A stretch of DNA of 64,000 nucleotides from Clostridiales bacterium. GTDB taxonomy: Bacteria > Bacillota > Clostridia > Oscillospirales > Acutalibacteraceae. The position numbers were made by a program, and so were the translations under genes. Below the pieces are notes generated by a model that was not told where the DNA came from, did no database searches, and saw only the letters and a list, made by a program, of their open reading frames with translations. Below, one piece after another: positions 15,512 to 24,898 of the stretch (the first letter of the stretch is position 1; every line of letters begins with the position of its first letter). The stretch is from NCBI GenBank assembly GCA_018364155.1, contig JAGZMM010000002.1, positions 124,001-188,000 on the forward strand. Reading direction: 5' to 3'.

Positions 15512-17338
15512 ATGTGCGGAATCGTAGGTTATGTGGGCAGCCAGCAGGTAGCGCCTATTCTGCTCGACGGTCTTTCCAAGCTCGAATACCGGGGGTATGA
15601 CTCGGCGGGCGTAGCGGTATACACTGGGGAACAGCTGGAAGTGGTCAAGGCCAAGGGAAGGCTGGAGATCCTTCGCAACATGCTCGACGGCGGCCACAAC
15701 CTCAAGGGCACCATCGGCATTGGGCATACCCGCTGGGCTACGCACGGGCAGCCTTCTGACGTCAATTCTCACCCGCATATCAGTTCTTCCGGCCGGTTTG
15801 CCATTGTTCACAACGGCATTATCGAAAACTATATGCAGCTGAAAAACCGCCTGATGGAAAAGGGCGTTGTCTTTGCGTCCGAGACGGACAGCGAGGTCAT
15901 CGCGCATCTGATTGAATATTATTATAACGGCGACATTCTTGACACCGTGGTCATGCTGCAAAATTCCCTGGAGGGATCCTATGCCCTGGGTATCTTGTGC
16001 CTGGACCATCCGGACGAGATCATCGCCATGCGCAAGGACAGCCCTCTCATCGTGGGGCTCGGGGAGGGTGAGAACTTCATCGCCTCCGATATTCCTGCCA
16101 TTCTTTCCTACACGAGAGACATCTATCATCTCGAGGAAAAGGAAATCGTGGTGATGCGCGCAGATGAAGTAAAGGTGTACGACACCAGCAAGGAGCTTGT
16201 GAACAAAGAAGTGTTCCATGTGGATTGGGACGTGTCCGCAGCGGAAAAGGGCGGCTATGAGCACTTTATGATCAAGGAGATCATGGAGCAGCCCAAGGCT
16301 CTCACCGATACCATCAAGCCCCGCATTCAGAACGGCGAGGTGGTGCTTGACGACATTACGCTCACCAAGGATCAGCTCGAGCAGGTGGATAAGATTCTCA
16401 TTGTGGCCTGTGGCTCGGCTTACCATACTGGCATCGTGGCCAAGTACGTCATCGAAGGCCTCACCCGTAAGCCGGTGGAGGTGGATTTGGCGTCGGAATT
16501 CCGGTACCGGGATCCGATCCTGACCAAAAACACCTTAGTGGTTATCATCAGCCAGTCGGGTGAAACGGCGGATACTCTGGCAGCTCTTCGCTATGCGAAG
16601 CAGCAGGGAGCCAGGACTCTGGCCATCGTCAATGTGGTGGGCAGCTCCATTGCCAAGGAATCGGACGACGTGATCTATACCTGGGCGGGCCCGGAAATCG
16701 CCGTGGCCACCACCAAGGCCTATTCCTGTCAGCTGGCGGTCCTTTACCTGCTGGGAGTGTACGTGGGGCGGCAGCTGGGGAAAATCTCCGACGAAGAGAA
16801 TTTAGGGATGATCCGCGAGCTGCTGGCGCTGCCTGAAAAGGTGGCGACGGTGCTCGAGAAGAAGGAAGACATTCAGTATTTTGCCTCCCGCCACTATGCG
16901 GACAAGGACGTGTTCTTCCTGGGACGCAATCTGGATTATGCGGTTTGCATGGAAGGATCGTTGAAGCTCAAGGAAATCTCCTACATTCATTCCGAGGCGT
17001 ATGCCGCAGGCGAGCTCAAACACGGGACCATTTCCCTGATCGAGGAAGGCACCCTGGTGGTGGCAGTCGCCACCCAGGACCGGCTGTTTGACAAAACCAT
17101 GAGCAATGTCAAGGAAGTAAAAGCCCGGGGCGCGGAAGTGCTGGGGCTTACCACCGAGCACAACACCCGTATCAACGAGACCACCGACTTCCAGTTCTAC
17201 ATTCCGGAGACACTGGACATTTTCCTGCCTTCGCTAGCCATTGTTCCTTTGCAGCTGTTCGGCTATTATATGGCCTCTATGAAAGGGTGCGACATCGACA
17301 AGCCCCGCAATTTGGCAAAGAGCGTGACGGTGGAGTAA
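15512..17338 (+). CDS. glmS: Glutamine--fructose-6-phosphate aminotransferase (isomerizing)
   Basis: 608 residues. Starts MCGIVGYVG with the N-terminal nucleophile Cys of the class II glutaminase domain. HTRWATHGQPSDVNSHPH and the two SIS domains (CGSAYHTG..., SQSGETADT; SEAYAAGELKHG) are complete, and the C-terminus ends in PRNLAKSVTVE, as usual. It makes glucosamine-6-phosphate for peptidoglycan. Only about 86 bp separate it from purA, too short for the glmS ribozyme, and none of its conserved core is present, so this copy is not under that control. Confidence 0.97.
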   Translation: MCGIVGYVGSQQVAPILLDGLSKLEYRGYDSAGVAVYTGEQLEVVKAKGRLEILRNMLDGGHNLKGTIGIGHTRWATHGQPSDVNSHPHISSSGRFAIVHNGIIENYMQLKNRLMEKGVVFASETDSEVIAHLIEYYYNGDILDTVVMLQNSLEGSYALGILCLDHPDEIIAMRKDSPLIVGLGEGENFIASDIPAILSYTRDIYHLEEKEIVVMRADEVKVYDTSKELVNKEVFHVDWDVSAAEKGGYEHFMIKEIMEQPKALTDTIKPRIQNGEVVLDDITLTKDQLEQVDKILIVACGSAYHTGIVAKYVIEGLTRKPVEVDLASEFRYRDPILTKNTLVVIISQSGETADTLAALRYAKQQGARTLAIVNVVGSSIAKESDDVIYTWAGPEIAVATTKAYSCQLAVLYLLGVYVGRQLGKISDEENLGMIRELLALPEKVATVLEKKEDIQYFASRHYADKDVFFLGRNLDYAVCMEGSLKLKEISYIHSEAYAAGELKHGTISLIEEGTLVVAVATQDRLFDKTMSNVKEVKARGAEVLGLTTEHNTRINETTDFQFYIPETLDIFLPSLAIVPLQLFGYYMASMKGCDIDKPRNLAKSVTVE

Positions 17339-17642
17339 AGAAACCGGAAAAAGCGCGGCGCCGCTTGGAAAAGGCCCGGCAACGAGACAATCGTTGCCGG
17401 GCCTTTTGTGCCAAAAAACACGTATTTACAGAAAAAACAGGCCGGATGGCAGACGCAAGGAGGCGTGCCTGCGTCCCCAAAAACATCTCAAAATGGAATC
17501 TCATTGGCGTTTTGGGCTGGCGATACCAAGGAAAGGCGGCCTGTTTGGTATGTTTTTCCCGAATTGCGAAACACTATGGAACAAGGAACCCGGATTTCAA
17601 ACGTCAAACCTGGGCGTACCGTTCCCCAAAGGAGAGAGCCCC
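17339..17642. other. Intergenic region, about 300 bp
   Basis: Holds the glmS terminator (17369-17407). The rest, up to the Shine-Dalgarno site at 17628, is open in frame with the YitT gene but lacks a start signal and has no family similarity I recognise; it is probably untranslated leader. Confidence 0.45.
17369..17407 (+). terminator. Terminator of glmS
   Basis: Perfect stem, AAAAGGCCCGGCAACGA pairing with its complement, loop GACAA. The core GCCCGGCAACGA is repeated in the terminator at 31168. Confidence 0.92.
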
Positions 17643-18506
17643 ATGAAGAAAAACCGGATGAAGGAATACGCTCTGGACGCGGCTGCATTTGTGGGCGGCA
17701 GCGTACTGTTCGCCGTGGCCATCGACACCTTTTCGTCCCCCAATGCTATCGCGCCCGGCGGCGCTACCGGCCTTGCCACCATCGTCAACTACCTGACCAC
17801 CCTGCCCATCGGTACTACCATCCTATTGATCAACCTGCCTTTGTTTTTGCTGGGCTGGAAATTGCTGGGCTGGCGGTTTTTGGCCCGCACCGTGGTGGCC
17901 ACCATCGTTTCTTCCGCCTTGATCGACGGGCTGGCGCCTTTTTTGCCCCAATACCAGGGAGACACGTTACTGGCGGCTCTTTACGGCGGCTTTTTGTCCG
18001 GCTTAGGCCTGGGTCTTATTTATCTGCGGGGTGCCACCACCGGCGGCAGCGACTTGGGGGCGAAGCTCCTTTCCCGGAAATTCCCCCATATTCCCATGGG
18101 AAAACTGATTATGGCGGTAGATTTGGTTATTGTTCTGGCGGCGACATTGGTGTACGGTACCATGGAAAGCGGTCTTTATGCGCTCATCATGATCTTCATC
18201 AGCAGCCGCCTGATTGACGGGGTGCTTTACGGAGCGGACACGGGGAAGATGATGCTCATTGTGTCCGACCAAAACGATGCCATCGCCAAACGCATCCTGG
18301 AAGACATCCAGCGCGGGGTCACGGTGCTCAAGGCGCAGGGGGCGTATACCGGGGAGGATAAGGAAGTGCTGTTGTGTGTGGTGCGCCGGCAGGAAGTGTT
18401 CCAGATCCGTGCTGTCATCAAACAGACCGACCCCGATGCGTTTATCGTAGTGTCCGACGTAGGGGAGATCATTGGGGAAGGCTTTAAGCATATCGATAAG
18501 CAATAA
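17643..18506 (+). CDS. YitT-family membrane protein (DUF161 + DUF2179)
   Basis: 287 residues. Five to six hydrophobic segments in the first 190 residues contain the family pattern SPNAIAPGGATGLATI and GLIYLRGATTGGSDLGAKLL. They are followed by a cytoplasmic DUF2179 domain (LEDIQRGVTVLKAQGAYTGEDKEVLLCVV) that adopts an ACT-like alpha/beta fold. Family members are common in Firmicutes; function is unknown and transport is inferred. The ATG at 17643 has AAAGGAG at 17628-17634. Confidence 0.88.
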   Translation: MKKNRMKEYALDAAAFVGGSVLFAVAIDTFSSPNAIAPGGATGLATIVNYLTTLPIGTTILLINLPLFLLGWKLLGWRFLARTVVATIVSSALIDGLAPFLPQYQGDTLLAALYGGFLSGLGLGLIYLRGATTGGSDLGAKLLSRKFPHIPMGKLIMAVDLVIVLAATLVYGTMESGLYALIMIFISSRLIDGVLYGADTGKMMLIVSDQNDAIAKRILEDIQRGVTVLKAQGAYTGEDKEVLLCVVRRQEVFQIRAVIKQTDPDAFIVVSDVGEIIGEGFKHIDKQ

Positions 18507-18691
18507 GGGATGTATCTGCTTTGGCCGGATGAAGGGCGACGTTTCCTTGTTCCCTTTTGTATAAGAAAGAGGCTGGTTACCGTTTTGTTATCTTTCACAT
18601 CCCAGGCGGTATGGGTCTGATTCGCAGAGGCTCGGAACATACGTCCTTCTTGGATCCGTTGCGAAGGGACAGGAAAGAGAGCAATCAAAGG

Positions 18692-18745
18692 AAACCCCCC
18701 GCTGTTTTGATGACAGAAAACGGGTCATCGAAACAGCGGGGGTTG
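18692..18745 (-). terminator. Long terminator hairpin between YitT gene and glgA
   Basis: Inverted repeat with arms of about 22 bases (AACCCCCCGCTGTTTTGATGAC and its near complement) around a 9-base loop. It lies 21 bp past the glgA stop and probably terminates the glycogen operon on the minus strand; it may also act on plus-strand readthrough. Confidence 0.75.
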
Positions 18746-18765
18746 CTTTATCGTGGGATTTGGAA

Positions 18766-20193
18766 TCAGTCATGCTGGACCAGGGATTTGTACAGCCGGA
18801 TGTATTCGTTGGCCGACCTGCCCCAGCTGTTGTCACACTGCATGGCGCGCTTGACCAGGACCTGCCAGCTTTCCCGGTCGTAATACCCGTGAATGGCGCG
18901 GCGGATGGCGCCGAGCATGTCGTGGGCGTTGTAGCTCTTAAAGGTAAAACCGTTGCCCTGCATATCGCCTGAGTCGTGGATGCTGTCGCGTAGGCCGCCG
19001 GTTTCCCGCACGATGGGAATAGTGCCGTAGCGCAGGGAAATCATCTGGGAAAGGCCACACGGCTCGCTCTTTGACGGCATCAAAAACAGGTCGGACCCAG
19101 CGTAAATCTTCCGAGACAGCTCCGGGATAAAGCCGATGGCTACCGACAGCTTGCCCGGATACTTCTGCTGCATCTCTTTGAAGAAGCTTTCATAGGTCCA
19201 GTCTCCCGAGCCGAGCACCACCATCTGAATATCCTCCGCGGCCAACAGCTCGTCTAGAATATATTTCACCAGGTCGAGCCCCTTGTGGGCAACCAGGCGG
19301 GTAACCATACTGAGAATCGGAATGTCCGGATTGGTGGGAAGACCCATCCGCTCCTGAAGCATACGCTTGTTTTCCGCCTTGCCGGACAGATCGTCGGCAG
19401 TAAAGTTGGCATAGATTTGGTTGTCAGTGGCGGGGTTATAGTTGTCTACGTCGATGCCGTTTAGGATACCGGACAGCTTGAAGGAATTTTTGGCCAGGAT
19501 GGGGTCGAGCCCATGGGAGAACCAGGGATCGAGGATTTCCTGGGCATAAGAGGGGCTCACGGTGGTAACCGCGTCGGCCATTTCAATGGCGCCCTTCATA
19601 AAGTTGACGCACTTGTCGTATTCCACAATATGCGCCGCATTCTTCGGCAGACCGCACACGTCCTCCAACAGCTCCATGCCGTACTTGCCTTGGTACTGGA
19701 TGTTGTGAATGGTAAAGACGGTTTTGATCCCGGCAAACTCGGGACGGTCCTGATAAAACAGTTTATAGTAAATAGGCGTCAGCGCCGTCTGCCAGTCATT
19801 GGCGTGAATCACGTCCGGCTTAAAGTCAATGGCCGGGATGATCTCAATGGCGGCACGGGACAAAAATGCGAACCGCTCCGCGTCGTCGTAATGCCCATAT
19901 AGTCCCTGACGTTTAAAATAGTACTGATTATCCAAAAGGTAATAGATGACACCGCCGTACTTGGCTTCAAAAATGCCGCAGTACTGCCGCCGCCAGGCCA
20001 CCGGCACCGAGATGCTGGTCAAAAACTTCATGTTATCCCTGAGGTGCTGGGGGATTTCTTCGTATAGCGGCATAACGATCCGGCATCCCACCAGCCGGGC
20101 GCGTATGGCCTGGGGCAGGGAACCCGCCACGTCGCCCAGGCCCCCTGATGCTGCAAAGGGCAGCGCTTCGCTTGTCACAAACAACACTTTCAT
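18766..20193 (-). CDS. glgA: Glycogen synthase
   Basis: 475 residues of glycosyltransferase family 5. The ADP-glucose-binding N-terminal pattern is slightly altered to SGGLGDVAGSLPQAI (K-x-G-G-L variant). Other landmarks are HANDWQTALTPIY, TIHNIQYQGKYG, NGIDVDNYNP and the C-terminal PSKSEPCGLSQMISLRYGTIPIVRETGGL donor-site block. It elongates alpha-1,4-glucan from ADP-glucose. Last gene of the glg operon, 49 bp after glgD. Confidence 0.96.
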   Translation of the reverse strand: MKVLFVTSEALPFAASGGLGDVAGSLPQAIRARLVGCRIVMPLYEEIPQHLRDNMKFLTSISVPVAWRRQYCGIFEAKYGGVIYYLLDNQYYFKRQGLYGHYDDAERFAFLSRAAIEIIPAIDFKPDVIHANDWQTALTPIYYKLFYQDRPEFAGIKTVFTIHNIQYQGKYGMELLEDVCGLPKNAAHIVEYDKCVNFMKGAIEMADAVTTVSPSYAQEILDPWFSHGLDPILAKNSFKLSGILNGIDVDNYNPATDNQIYANFTADDLSGKAENKRMLQERMGLPTNPDIPILSMVTRLVAHKGLDLVKYILDELLAAEDIQMVVLGSGDWTYESFFKEMQQKYPGKLSVAIGFIPELSRKIYAGSDLFLMPSKSEPCGLSQMISLRYGTIPIVRETGGLRDSIHDSGDMQGNGFTFKSYNAHDMLGAIRRAIHGYYDRESWQVLVKRAMQCDNSWGRSANEYIRLYKSLVQHD

Positions 20194-20242
20194 TTCAGAT
20201 TCGGCTCCCTTCCTACTTGACGTTTGCCGCTGTGCGGCCCGG

Positions 20243-21358
20243 TCATACTACGGCCTCCTTGCCGATGAACACCGGATAGGTCTCAAATCCCATCAGAGTG
20301 CGTCCTCCCTTGAGGATGACGTCCTTATCGGTGATGACATAGGCGATCTGGGAATTGATCCCCAAGACCGAGTTCTGCCCGATGATGCAGTTTTTCACCT
20401 TGCAGCCTTTGCCCACATGTACGCCGCGGAACAAAATGGAGTTCTCCACTTCTCCCTCGATGACGCAGCCGTCGGCAATCAGGCTGTTTTTCACCGACGA
20501 ACCCAGGCCGTACCGGGTGGGCATATCGTCGCGGACCTTGGTATAAATCGGCCGGCTACGCTCGAAGAGCTCGGCGCGCACCTCCGGCTTGAGCAGGTCC
20601 ATGTTAGCAGAAAAGTAGCTGGCGATGGAATCCACAATGTCGGCGTGCTCCTTTACCCGGTAGCCGTATATGCGGTTTTTGAGCACTCGGGATTGAATCA
20701 CGTCCCGCACAAAGCTGGTAGCGCTTTTGCTGCGGGCGGAGGATATGGCCATCTTGAGAAAATCCCGGCGCATCAGGTAAATGTTCAGCCCGAAGCAGCA
20801 CTCTTCCGTGCGCTGGGGATCGATTTCAATGTTGGTAACCCGGTCGGTCTCGTCCAGGTCCATCACGATCACGTCATTGCGCCGCTCCGGCTTGATGCCG
20901 TATTTATAGGCAATGGTAATGTCCGCCCCGGACTCCGTATGGGCTTCCATCATGGCATCGATATCGAAATTGAGAACCAGGTCGCAGTCGGAAAGGAGCA
21001 CATATTCCTCATTGGAATGGTTGAGAAACGGCATGATGCCTTCCAACGCCTGAATCCGGTCGCTGTAAATGTCGTTGCCCTGGCCGAAGGGCGGGAGTAT
21101 GTAAAGCCCCTGGCGTTTTCTCGAAAGGTCCCACGCCTTGCCGGAGCCCAGGTGGTCCATCAGCGACTGGTAGTTTGACTTGGTGATGACGCCCACCTTG
21201 GTAATGCCGGAGTTTACCATGTTCGACAGGGCAAAGTCAATCAGCCGGTACCGCCCGCCGAAGGGAATGGACCCGAGAGTGCGCACTGCAGTCAGTTCCT
21301 TGAGATATTCGTCGTGCATGTTGGAAAACACGATTCCTAACACATTGTTTCCTCTCAT
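20243..21358 (-). CDS. glgD: Glucose-1-phosphate adenylyltransferase, GlgD (regulatory-type) subunit
   Basis: 371 residues. Related to GlgC, but the N-terminal catalytic/regulatory pocket GGxGxRL is replaced (VFSNMHDEYLKELTAVRTLG), which is the hallmark of the Firmicutes GlgD subunit. The nucleotidyltransferase fold and a left-handed beta-helix of hexapeptide repeats at the C-terminus are intact. GlgD activates GlgC in a heteromeric pyrophosphorylase. Overlaps the glgC stop by 4 bp (translational coupling). Confidence 0.95.
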   Translation of the reverse strand: MRGNNVLGIVFSNMHDEYLKELTAVRTLGSIPFGGRYRLIDFALSNMVNSGITKVGVITKSNYQSLMDHLGSGKAWDLSRKRQGLYILPPFGQGNDIYSDRIQALEGIMPFLNHSNEEYVLLSDCDLVLNFDIDAMMEAHTESGADITIAYKYGIKPERRNDVIVMDLDETDRVTNIEIDPQRTEECCFGLNIYLMRRDFLKMAISSARSKSATSFVRDVIQSRVLKNRIYGYRVKEHADIVDSIASYFSANMDLLKPEVRAELFERSRPIYTKVRDDMPTRYGLGSSVKNSLIADGCVIEGEVENSILFRGVHVGKGCKVKNCIIGQNSVLGINSQIAYVITDKDVILKGGRTLMGFETYPVFIGKEAVV

Positions 21359-22572
21359 TTCGCCGCCCCCTTCACGTCTTTTTCCACCATGGCCTTGGCC
21401 GGCACCCTGGCGCCCGCACCGATGACCAGGTCCGCCCCGGCAACCGCCACGCCCCAGGCGTCCAGGTTTTCCGCTTCCTCCGGCCGCTCGCCGAAGACCG
21501 CGTTTTCCTCCACCACCGTGTCTTCCCCGATGATGGCATACTGGACTACCGCGCCTTTTTTGATCTTTGCGCCCGGCATAATAATCGAGTCGCGTACCAC
21601 CGCGCCCTCTTCAATCACCGTATCTGCGAACAAAACCGAAAAGTCCACCGTGCCCAGCACGTTGGCACCCTCAGTAATGAGGGAATTCTGCACCACGGCA
21701 TTTTCCCCGATGTAATGGGGCGGCAGCACCGGCGTGCGCGCATAAATGCGCCAGGCGGGGTCGCCCAGGTCCAGATCCACCTTGGGATTCAAAAGGTCCA
21801 TGTTGGCCTCCCAGAGGCTGTCGATGGTACCCACGTCCTTCCAGTAGCCCTCAAACCGGTATGCAAACATCCGCTGCCCGTCCGCCAGCATGGCCGGCAG
21901 CACGTTTTTACCGAAGTCGTTGGAGGATTTCTTATCCGCTTCGTCTTCCTCCAGATACCGGCGCAGCTTGCTCCAGTTAAAGACATAGATGCCCATGGAA
22001 GCAAGGTTGCTTTTGGGAACCTTGGGTTTCTCGTCAAACTCGTAGATGGAGTTGTCAGGGTTGGTATTGAGAATGCCGAAGCGGGAAGCCTCCTCCATGG
22101 GAACTTCCAGCACCGCAATGGTGCAGTCGGCATTGTTTTTCTGATGCTCGGCGATCATCTTCGAATAGTCCATTTTATAGATGTGGTCGCCGGACAGGAC
22201 CAGCACGTAATCGGGATCGTACCGCTCGATAAAGGGAATGTTCTGATAAATGGCGTTGGCCGTGCCCTTGTACCAGTCGGCGCCCCGGCTGCGCTGGTAG
22301 GGAGGCAGCACATGCACGCCGCCGTGCATGGTGTCCAGGTCCCAGGGCTGGCCGGTTCCGATATATTCGTTGAGCACCATGGGCTGGTACTGCGTGAGCA
22401 CCCCCACCGTCTCAATCCCGGAATTGACGCAGTTGGATAGAGGAAAGTCGATGATCCGGTATTTGCCGCCGTAGGGCACCGCAGGCTTTGCCAAATTCTT
22501 GGTCAGAACGCCCAGACGGCTGCCCTGCCCGCCCGCCAGCAGCATTGCCACACATTCCTGCTTGCGAAACAT
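21355..22572 (-). CDS. glgC: Glucose-1-phosphate adenylyltransferase, catalytic subunit
   Basis: 405 residues. Carries the catalytic loop LAGGQGSRLGVLTKNLAKPAVP, the RIIDFPLSNCVNSGI block, and the WYKGTANAIYQN and VLSGDHIYKMDY motifs, with a C-terminal hexapeptide beta-helix. It makes ADP-glucose from ATP and glucose-1-phosphate, the committed step of glycogen synthesis. Four bases separate it from glgB upstream and it overlaps glgD downstream, so the three are clearly one operon. Confidence 0.97.
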   Translation of the reverse strand: MFRKQECVAMLLAGGQGSRLGVLTKNLAKPAVPYGGKYRIIDFPLSNCVNSGIETVGVLTQYQPMVLNEYIGTGQPWDLDTMHGGVHVLPPYQRSRGADWYKGTANAIYQNIPFIERYDPDYVLVLSGDHIYKMDYSKMIAEHQKNNADCTIAVLEVPMEEASRFGILNTNPDNSIYEFDEKPKVPKSNLASMGIYVFNWSKLRRYLEEDEADKKSSNDFGKNVLPAMLADGQRMFAYRFEGYWKDVGTIDSLWEANMDLLNPKVDLDLGDPAWRIYARTPVLPPHYIGENAVVQNSLITEGANVLGTVDFSVLFADTVIEEGAVVRDSIIMPGAKIKKGAVVQYAIIGEDTVVEENAVFGERPEEAENLDAWGVAVAGADLVIGAGARVPAKAMVEKDVKGAAK

Positions 22573-22576
22573 AGGA

Positions 22577-24568
22577 TTAATCCTCCTTTATGGCCTTTTT
22601 TACAAGAGTAGGAACAGCCGCCTTCTTGGGAAGGACCGCCTGTTTGACCGGTTTGACCGGCTTTTTGAGCTTGCGGGTGCAGCGCAGGTACACCGCCGAC
22701 ATCGGCGGCAGCACCAGCTTGATGGACTGCTCAAAGCCGTGCATGGGAGTTTCCAGGTCCGCCTTGATGACGGCCGGGTTGTGCATCCCGGAGCCTCCGA
22801 ACTTCTTATCGTCGGAATTGAATACCTCGGCGTATTCCCCGTAGTAAGGGGCGCCGATGCGATAATTGTCGTGCGCGATGTTAAGGAAGTTACACACCAC
22901 GATCAGCTCGCCGCCGTCCTTGTCCATCCGGCGAAAGCTGATGACGGAATTGCGGCTGTCGTCGTTGGAAATCCAGGAGAACCCTTCCCAGGAATAATCA
23001 ATCTGCCAAAGCGGAGGATGGGCCCGGTAAAATTCGTTGAGAGTCTTGGAATAGGTTTGCAGCTGCTTATGTGCCGGATAGTCGAGCAGCATCCAGTCCA
23101 GCCCCGTTTGGTAATTCCATTCGTTAAACTGGCCGAACTCCTGCCCCATGAACAAAAGCTTTTTGCCCGGATGGGCCATCATAAAAGCCAGAAACGCCCG
23201 CACGCCTGCAAACTTTTGCTCGTATTCCCCCGGCATCTTCCCGATGAGGGAGCATTTGCCGTGAACCACCTCGTCGTGAGAGACGGGCAGCACATAATTT
23301 TCCGAGAACGCATAGAAAAAGGAGAAGGTCAGCGCGTCGTGGTTATGCCGGCGGAAATACGGGTCGGTGGACATGTAGCGCAACATGTCGTTCATCCAGC
23401 CCATGTTCCACTTGAAGTTGAACCCCAGGCCCCCCATATAGGTGGGCTTGGAAACCAGCGGCCAGGCCGTCGATTCCTCCGCGATCATCATCACGTCTGG
23501 GAATTGGGCGAATACCGCTTCGTTTAGGTGCTTTAAGAAATCCACCGCCTCCAGGTTTTCCTTGCCGCCGTATTTGTTGGCAATCCATTCCCCGTCCCGG
23601 CGGTTATAATCCAGATAGAGCATGGAGGCCACGGCATCCACCCGGATGCCGTCGATGTGATACTTGTCCAGCCAAAACATGGCCGAAGAGGTCAAAAAGG
23701 AAACAACCTCGTTTCGCCCATAGTCGAACACGCAGGTTCCCCACTCCTTGTGCTCGCCCTTTCGCGGGTCGGCGTATTCGTAGCAGTGGGTGCCGTCAAA
23801 CCGGAACAGGCCGTGCCCGTCTCTTGGAAAATGGGCTGGGACCCAGTCCATAATGACCCCAATGCCCGCCTGGTGGAACCGGTCGATGAGTTTCATCAAA
23901 TCCTTGGGTGTACCGTAGCGGGAGGTAGGGGCAAAATACCCGGTCACCTGATAGCCCCAGGAACCGTCGTAGGGATACTCGGTCAAAGGCAGCAGCTCGA
24001 TGTGGGTATATCCCATTTCCAGCACATATTCGATGAGCTCGTCGGCCAGCTTTTCGTAAGAAAAGGGCTTTCCGTCCGGGTACTGCTTCCAGGAGCCTGC
24101 ATGCACCTCATAGATGTTGACCGGGCTTTCGTAAATGTTGGTTTTCGCTTTTTTGGCCAGCCACGCCTCGTCCTTCCACTGGTACCCTTCCAGATCGTAG
24201 AGGCGGGAAGCGTTGTCCGGCGCTGTTTCCGTGTGAAACCCATACGGGTCGGTTTTCAAAACCACCTCTTCGTCTTGGGTTTCCACTGCGTACTTATAAA
24301 TATCAAATTGCTTGACTCCGGTGATGACCGTTTCCCACACCCCGCCGTCGGAAATGCGGCGCATGGGATTGGCTCTCACATCCCAATCGTTAAAGGTGCC
24401 CACCACGCTGAGCGAAACCGCATTGGGTGCCCAGGTGCGAAACACCGCTTTCGTCTCTTTTCCATCCAAAAACAGATGCGCGCCTAAAAATTCATAGGCT
24501 TTCGTATTTTTTCCCTGGTGGAACAAGGCTAAGGGCGCCGAACAATCGAGTAATTGGTTCTCTGGCAT
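22577..24568 (-). CDS. glgB: 1,4-alpha-glucan branching enzyme
   Basis: 663 residues from the preferred start. An N-terminal CBM48 domain (KAVFRTWAPNAVSLSVVGTFNDW) is followed by the GH13 barrel with DWVPAHFPRDGHGL, the nucleophile Asp in DGIRVDAVASMLYLDY, the acid Glu in MMIAEESTAWP and the third acid in PVSHDEVVHGK. The C-terminus is a Lys-rich tail (about 30 residues) beyond the usual end, an oddity. The ATG at 24568 has GGAGGG upstream; the frame remains open for 72 more codons without a site. First gene of the operon B-C-D-A. Confidence 0.95.
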   Translation of the reverse strand: MPENQLLDCSAPLALFHQGKNTKAYEFLGAHLFLDGKETKAVFRTWAPNAVSLSVVGTFNDWDVRANPMRRISDGGVWETVITGVKQFDIYKYAVETQDEEVVLKTDPYGFHTETAPDNASRLYDLEGYQWKDEAWLAKKAKTNIYESPVNIYEVHAGSWKQYPDGKPFSYEKLADELIEYVLEMGYTHIELLPLTEYPYDGSWGYQVTGYFAPTSRYGTPKDLMKLIDRFHQAGIGVIMDWVPAHFPRDGHGLFRFDGTHCYEYADPRKGEHKEWGTCVFDYGRNEVVSFLTSSAMFWLDKYHIDGIRVDAVASMLYLDYNRRDGEWIANKYGGKENLEAVDFLKHLNEAVFAQFPDVMMIAEESTAWPLVSKPTYMGGLGFNFKWNMGWMNDMLRYMSTDPYFRRHNHDALTFSFFYAFSENYVLPVSHDEVVHGKCSLIGKMPGEYEQKFAGVRAFLAFMMAHPGKKLLFMGQEFGQFNEWNYQTGLDWMLLDYPAHKQLQTYSKTLNEFYRAHPPLWQIDYSWEGFSWISNDDSRNSVISFRRMDKDGGELIVVCNFLNIAHDNYRIGAPYYGEYAEVFNSDDKKFGGSGMHNPAVIKADLETPMHGFEQSIKLVLPPMSAVYLRCTRKLKKPVKPVKQAVLPKKAAVPTLVKKAIKED

Positions 24569-24764
24569 GACATATCCCTCCATTTCCATGTACCATGCAT
24601 TTATTTTACCAACTTTTTTTCCAGTTTTCAAGGGGTTTATGGTAATATTCGCATAACTCATGTGAAAAATCACGGAAAAGTTTTGTACGATATATATAAA
24701 TAAGCGGGAAAAGACCGGTGCAATTGGCGGTTTTCGTAATTGGTAAAAATTAGCACAGAACACA

Positions 24765-24792
24765 ATTATAGCATAAAATTGCATCCGCGCAA
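24765..24792 (-). promoter_or_regulatory. Probable promoter of glg operon
   Basis: Minus strand, extended -10 TGCTATAAT (TATAAT at 24765-24770) with TTGCGC at 24787-24792 and a 16-nt spacer. The leader to glgB would be nearly 190 nt and AT-rich. Confidence 0.55.
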
Positions 24793-24837
24793 TGCTTTTT
24801 TGCGTTTGATTTCGGAATTTTTTCGACCGGATAAAAA

Positions 24838-24891
24838 ATCAAAAAGCGGCTTATACCCCCGAAACTTTCTTTCGGACAGTACAAGCCGCCA
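24838..24891 (-). terminator. Terminator of XRE regulator gene
   Basis: Minus-strand stem GCGGCTTGTAC / GGTATAAGCCGC closing a loop, followed by TTTTTGATTTTTT. It separates the regulator from the glg promoter. Confidence 0.75.
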
Positions 24892-24898
24892 AACGTCT